Part shown: positions 58,953-64,000 of the stretch, piece by piece
Layout of the letters: every line of letters begins with the position of its first letter
How positions within the stretch are numbered: the stretch's first letter is position 1
DNA from: Dromaius novaehollandiae
Taxonomy: Eukaryota; Chordata; Aves; Casuariiformes; Dromaiidae
Assembly: GCF_036370855.1 (NCBI RefSeq)
Contig: NC_088099.1
Coordinates: forward strand, 150,121,517-150,185,516
Direction of reading: 5' to 3'
DNA: 64,000 bases
Program-made: the position numbers and the translations under genes
The notes under the pieces: model-generated
Database searches by the model: none
Seen by the model: the letters and a program-made list of their open reading frames with translations, nothing else
What the model was told of the DNA's origin: nothing

Positions 58953-59988
58953 GCGCATTCCCATGCCTCTATAAAATTCACAAAGTAGATGCCTTATGGG
59001 GTAGGTCTGTTCAAAATGTCTGTCTCCACACTAAATGGAGAGAAGTGTTTACTTTTATCCAGTAGTCCGGGATTTCAGTCATCTTCTGGAAAGTAAAAGA
59101 GACAGTACTTTTTCCAAGGAGGATTTCAGCATTCGAAACCACATTCTCCATCTGCAAACAGAGTATTTGAACCAACAAACTATATGATGAAGAGCTCCAA
59201 CTCTCTCCTATTGAAACCGTTCAACTTTTATAACATATGTAAACACTCCTTGGTACCAATTCACATATCTCTCAAAAAACAGATTCACATTCTAAACATC
59301 ACTCTAGAGTACATTTACTCTTTCTATAGTAAAATAAACATGTATCAATGCTATATACACTACACCACCCTCCAGAGGAGTAGTAGGGACCAGCCCTAGG
59401 ACACAATATAATTTGGTGCTTAGGACATTCTCATGGGAGGTCAGAAGAGCAATTTTAGTTCCTCGCACAAGAAGAGACTGGACAAATCTGGTCTCCCACT
59501 CACAACTGCCTTTCTGCCTTCTTAGTGGAATAGATCATCCTTTTTTTGCAAGAAGGTATGGATAAATACCTAGTTCTAACAGAAGTGTTCAAATTTGCAG
59601 ATCTGGAGTGGAGAAAGGTGTCTCCCAGCAGCCAGTTAGACAACACCTGACTCATCAGCAGGGGCAGGATCAAGGCCCACAGCACTTTCTGATCGCCAGC
59701 TCAGGTGTCTCCTCTTTCATGGGCTGGCTATTGTGAATACCACTCTGGAGTGTTTAAATCCCTCCAGGACAGCAGAGGAAGGAATGCAGGAATCTGAGTT
59801 ATGAATTCAGCTACAAGCACGACATCTTGAATGTAGGCATTAAATTCAGCAAAAATGAGCTTATATTCCCTTTGTGAATTTAATCTCTTGCTTTCTTTTT
59901 TCTTAGACCTGCTGCTGTAAATTCTGATATAGCAAATGAGGCAGTTATCCCTGTGAGTGAAAGATACAATGGCTGATTTTAGCCAACT

Positions 59989-60006
59989 GGGGGGGAGGGG
60001 GGGCGC
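59989..60006 (+). repeat. G-tract
   Basis: Two long G-runs separated by a single A and followed by cgcgc. A low-complexity tract that may be unstable or mis-sequenced. Confidence 0.8.
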
Positions 60007-60399
60007 GCTATTCTCTGTAGGTTATAGTCCTTTAATAGTGTGTGGAGAGAGACAGCATCCCTTCAGAGTAAATCAGAAGAGAACTTTACCATAAAGTGGT
60101 CTGCATCATCCTAAAGGACAGTCCAGTTAATGCTCTCTAGATTGAAGCTATGTTTTATGAATTTTCCATGTATGTGTACCAATTGTAGAAATTTTTAAAC
60201 ACTAACAAGGCATGTTTCTGTTGTAAGACTGCCATGACGGGCAGAGTGGAAGTTGCCCAGAAGCGCTGCTTTGGTGAGAATTTGCTCAAGATGATTTTCA
60301 AATGTATATATAGTATTTTATCTAATAAAATGGGCATTGAATTTAGGATGGAATCTTTTAGGGGGAACTTCAGCCATCTCCTCAGCTCCCCCTACTGTG

Positions 60400-60880
60400 G
60401 ATGACTGAGCAAAAATCCAACCCAATCCCTTGCCTAACCCTAATCCTGATCCCCACTCCTGATGCCTCCTGACTTGCCCACAACTTTGGTCTCTGAGATA
60501 TGGTAAAAGTGCTCAGCTCAAAGTAAAGCATCCCTCACCCTGCCTTTCCTAACCCTCCATGGTCCAATAAAAACCTGCACTCTAGCCTTTGTCTTTCCTT
60601 CCATGCTAAACTTAAATGAGACTCTGAACCCTTACTCCTCCTGGGCATGGTGAGCGCTACTGTACCCAAGCCTTTGTGTGTTCCTAAGTCTCAAAAGAAC
60701 ATCACCACTGTCCCTGGGATGATCTAGCAGGAGTCCAGGCTCTAGCCCCTCTCCTTGCTCATCCCTAACCCTCCAAACCTTGGTTCTCCCTTACCATTGC
60801 TCTCACATCCTGTCCCTAAAATATGGTATGTGATCATATCAAGTTAAAAGCATCCTGTCTTCACAAACCCTTTTTTCTCA
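60400..60880. repeat. C-rich repeat with CCTAACCCT motifs, two diverged units
   Basis: The phrase atatggtaaaagtgctcagc plus aaagtaaagcatcc at 60497-60536 recurs as atatggtatgtgatcatatc plus aagttaaaagcatcc at 60821-60855. The spacing is about 323 bp. CCTAACCCT-type motifs occur near 60434, 60548 and 60764. The block is pyrimidine-rich on the plus strand. Confidence 0.55.
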
Positions 60881-62656
60881 GACTACGGCAAAGCAAATGT
60901 TATTTGGGAATTTTATGTGACCTGGCCACCTTCTATTTTCTGTTGACCTCATATTCCCTAGCATCCAAAATTATTGCATAAGTAATTTTACAGGAAACAT
61001 CCCTGCCTAGTCCTTTTATTGTCTGTTTATGATCTTGCAGTCCATGAATTTGTCTATCTGAACCTCCTGATACTGTCTCCTACCACAAAATCCTGTGATA
61101 GTAAGTTCCAAAAGTTATGTAGATTCATAGAACTTTACATAGACCAACAGAGATACAAACAAATAGTTGTATAATGAGATTAGCAGTTTTGTTGATTGCA
61201 CAATAATGAAATTTCACTTTGGACCATCTGTTAATTTGCAAAATCAAGCCATACTTCTGCTGTAGTTCAGTCCAGCCACAATGTGATCAGTATCATGATC
61301 TGCAAGGAACTCCAACAAAAATAAAGCTAATATAGCTTCTAGACTTCTGGATGGGCCTACCATTATGATGTTGCTCTCTGAGCATCTGGAGGAGAGATAT
61401 TTAGGGTAGAAGAAAGTTTTTCCAAAAGCAGGAATAATCAAAGTGAAACAACAAAGACAAGATTCCTTTGTGCAGATTTCCTCACCGAGTGTTTGGCAGA
61501 GGTAGAAGTATGTTAGACATAGACATGAAAAGCCATGCCTGTCCTTGCAAATAGGTGTTAAAACTTCCAGCAGGTACTAGCTCTACAGACTGAGGTGGTA
61601 GCCCACAAATTAAACTAAAGCAGCATGGTTCTTCAACATATAAAATGTTGTCTTTGCACTGCTCCTTTCAATGTGAAAAAGGAGCTGCAGAGTTTAAAAA
61701 AGTTAGGCACAATTAAAATCTAGAAATGAATAAGCATTTGTTTCACCATGATCATGTTGTAATAATGAATGTCTAGGGGGCACTTTGTCTCCCAAAGATA
61801 TTATAAAAATTAGTTAGTAAAAATAAAACAAAAGTAACTCAAAATGTCAAAGGAGATACCAAATACAATTATGCAGGCCTTCCCTTGTTCAATATGGCCT
61901 TAGCAGCACTGGGATCATAATTAACCAAAGCAGGAATAAGGATCATACCATGCTTCCTTGCCATTGAAATGAGTACCTGATATTGTGGTAATGGATTAAA
62001 TTTTTGCCACCGATCACATGCAAGAAAATGATAGAAAGGACTAGTTAGGTATAAATTTGACTGTTGATAGTAAGTGCAAACAACAATACAGATTATTTGT
62101 GTGATCAGTCATTGTTTCACATATGTGTTTACTCACTCTTCATGAGCTCCCATGTCGTTTTCAAACAGATGCAATAAAGGCGTACCTGTGACTTTGTGAC
62201 CTATGCTTAAGATTTGCTTGGCTATAAAACACCAAAACCTTTTATTACAAAATTTGGTGTTATATTGGTTCTTGTAGTTTTACAGCTTTATAATGATTAA
62301 GGGAACATTAAATTATCTGTATTTCATGGGTTCTTAACATTGAACACAGATTCCAAATACTTCGGGCTGAAGTCATCAAGAGACTAAACTGGAAATTGCA
62401 TGTGTCTCACCAGAGCACTGGCTCAGTATCTCTCTTGTCACATCTCCAGCTTTGCCCAATTTTTGATATGTGAGGAAAAAAAAAGGCAAAGATACCACCT
62501 CCAGTCAGCGAGATCCAATTAATCTGGTCTACAGGATGTATCCACCTGATCTGTTGCCTCTTTCTGGAGAAAAAAGAATGACTGTTCCCTTAAAGACCTC
62601 TCACACCTAGCTGGGAGATGCTGCTACCGCCTCTACATAGGGGTAGAGAGATGAGG

Positions 62657-62682
62657 CTGAAGGCTTTCTACAAAGCCTTCAG
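62657..62682. repeat. Perfect 11-bp stem hairpin
   Basis: ctgaaggcttt at 62657-62667, loop ctac, then the exact complement aaagccttcag at 62672-62682. Two further G-U pairs could extend it in RNA. Confidence 0.85.
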
Positions 62683-63094
62683 TTGTAGCCCATGAGGGAG
62701 ATACTGGAACTGCAATTTGGTCCCTAGACCTGCTGGCACTGAACCACCTTGTCATTTGTGCCCTGAATTAAAAAAAAATTCTTCTAGCCCCCAAAGCCAA
62801 AATGCTAAGTTCTTCGACTGAAAATCTTGGTCTTAGTTATGATCTCAGTACAGAGCTCAAGAGAAAACCAGGTAACCCATACCTATTAGGACAAAAAAAA
62901 AGGACACATTCCTCAGATACATGAAGTCCAAGGCCAGAAGGGGCCTCTGAAAGAATATACATACATGCACACAAACTCAGAAATATCCACACATATACAA
63001 ATGATGCTTATAAAATTTTTCAGACAAATGGAATGATGCAGATTATTTTTCATAGGTGATGACAAATTTAGCTGTGATTAGAAAGAGCAATGAA

Positions 63095-63735
63095 CAGAGA
63101 GCTCCCACTTCAGTAGGAGCTATAGTCTTTGTCTCTCTGTCAAACCTGAAATTAACCCCAATGCAAATCCTAACCTTAACCTTCCTGCCAGTGGAATGGA
63201 TAGGCAGTAAAACGTTTTCTCCCCAGAAAACTTTCTTCCTCTGGGCTCTTGGTCTAAGGCTCAGCTCAGGCCAAAGACTATGTTTAGGGTTAGGGTTAGT
63301 GTTGGGAAATAGGTTGTGTAGCAACCTATTTCATTGAAGTGGGGCTGCACAGTGGGCTGCAACAGGAAAGGGTAGGTCAGAGAAAGATTTCTCCCCAGAG
63401 AGCTTTCTCCCCACGGCCATGTACAGCAGTCTGAGCCAAAGCTCAGCCATGGCCAAGATCTAGGGTTAGGGCAGGGGATAGGTTTAGAATATAGGCTAAG
63501 TCTAAAGCTCCTGTTGGAGTGGAGTTGCTCAGGAAACTTAGGAAGTTGCCAATGGAAGCTGTAAACTGCAAAAGATTTCTTCTCCAAGAACTGCTTCCCA
63601 GGTTCCTGTACACCAGTGGGGGCCAAAGTCTAAGCTGAAGCTAAGGCCTATGGCCAAGTTAGGGTCAGGGCTGGGAGAGAGATGAAGCACAAAGCTCCCG
63701 TTGGAGTGGGGCCGCAAAGAGGCTGCTAAGTAAGG
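63095..63735 (+). repeat. Diverged direct tandem repeat with TTAGGG-like core, about 3.5 units
   Basis: Landmarks recur in order. Block 1 (ttctccccagaaaactttct-type) is at 63215, 63388 and 63576. The TTAGGG block is at 63284, 63461 and 63658. Block 3 (gttggagtgggg-type) is at 63335, 63516 and 63703. Spacings are about 170-195 bp. One unit contains a perfect 10-bp stem hairpin at 63307-63331. Confidence 0.7.
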
Positions 63736-63935
63736 AAAGAAACCCTAACCCTAGGCCTCGGCCTTGTAAGATTTTGAGCCTTACAGCGAGATCCCAGCCA
63801 TAGCCATAAGAACAGGTTCTCCAGGGAGAAATCTTTTTGCAGCCTACCTCTTCTGTTGGCAGCTGCTTTGGAGCCCTACTCCAATGGCAGCTCTACACTT
63901 TGTCCCTCTTTCAGCCCTAAACCTAGCGCACGCTC
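63736..63935 (-). repeat. Inverted copy of the same repeat unit
   Basis: Read on the minus strand, this segment gives cattggagtagggctc, ggtaggctgcaaaaagattt, ctccctggag and finally cctagggttagggtttc. The block order is the same as in the direct copies, so the orientation switches near 63736-63745. It may continue past the window end. Confidence 0.65.
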
Positions 63936-64000
63936 TTCCAAATCTACTTTTCACAGCCTGCTCCTCTGAATCTACTTTTTCTGCTCTTCTCACTGTCTCC

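Larger units (their letters stand above)
53900..64000. other. Repeat-containing intergenic sequence
   Basis: About 10 kb without a recognisable gene. Its content is a 20-T run at 54220, an 80-bp module repeated at 56757 and 57321, a CR1 tail at 58865, a G-tract at 59989, a C-rich repeat near 60.4-60.9 kb, a strong hairpin at 62657 and the telomere-motif repeat from 63095 to the window edge. Open frames at 55188-55826 and 63043-63626 are short and show no domain. The latter lie inside the repeat. Confidence 0.7.

Noticed and set aside
63043..63626. Open frames of 93-121 codons on both strands at the right edge
   Set aside because: They fall inside the telomere-motif tandem repeat; repeat units of similar length explain the open frames.
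1..64000. CRISPR arrays, operons, phage or plasmid features
   Set aside because: The sequence is a vertebrate chromosome segment with an intron-containing gene. No regularly spaced repeats or prokaryotic gene layout are present.

Overview
This is a vertebrate nuclear genomic window, AT-rich outside two GC islands. It is most likely from a bird, or at least an archosaur or turtle relative. The case rests on one complete gene: carbonic anhydrase II (CA2) on the minus strand, in seven exons between 38815 and 21621. The spliced frame gives a 260-residue protein very close to chicken CA2 as I recall it, but not identical. A weathered CR1 LINE 3' end and old sauropsid-type repeat fragments agree with this.

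Layout. 1-20897: gene-poor sequence downstream of CA2. 20898-21620: probable CA2 3' UTR, with a poly(A) signal and a G-quadruplex-prone tract. 21621-38815: CA2 exons 7 to 1, with introns of 2246, 1015, 768, 1536, 10274 and 573 bp (introns 6 to 1). About 38640-39480: CpG island and CA2 promoter, with a TATA box and, just upstream of it, a DR3 element resembling the vitamin D response element reported for the chicken CA2 proximal promoter. 39500-53580: gene desert with simple repeats, weak coding-like relics and a short LINE reverse-transcriptase-like motif near 50.1 kb. About 53590-53890: a second CpG island without a recognisable exon, holding six 12-bp minisatellite units and a strong CTCF-like site. 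53900-64000: repeats, including a CR1 tail, an 80-bp repeated module, a 323-bp-spaced C-rich repeat and, at the right edge, a diverged repeat of about 170-195 bp. That edge repeat has a telomere-like TTAGGG core and switches from direct to inverted orientation near 63.74 kb.

Only one protein-coding gene is supported. CA2 is a cytosolic zinc enzyme that interconverts CO2 and bicarbonate. No other carbonic anhydrase of the vertebrate CA cluster is visible in the 25 kb upstream. No novel multi-gene system is visible. The most unusual structures are the right-edge repeat and the orphan CpG island. All calls were made by eye, without alignment software or database searches.
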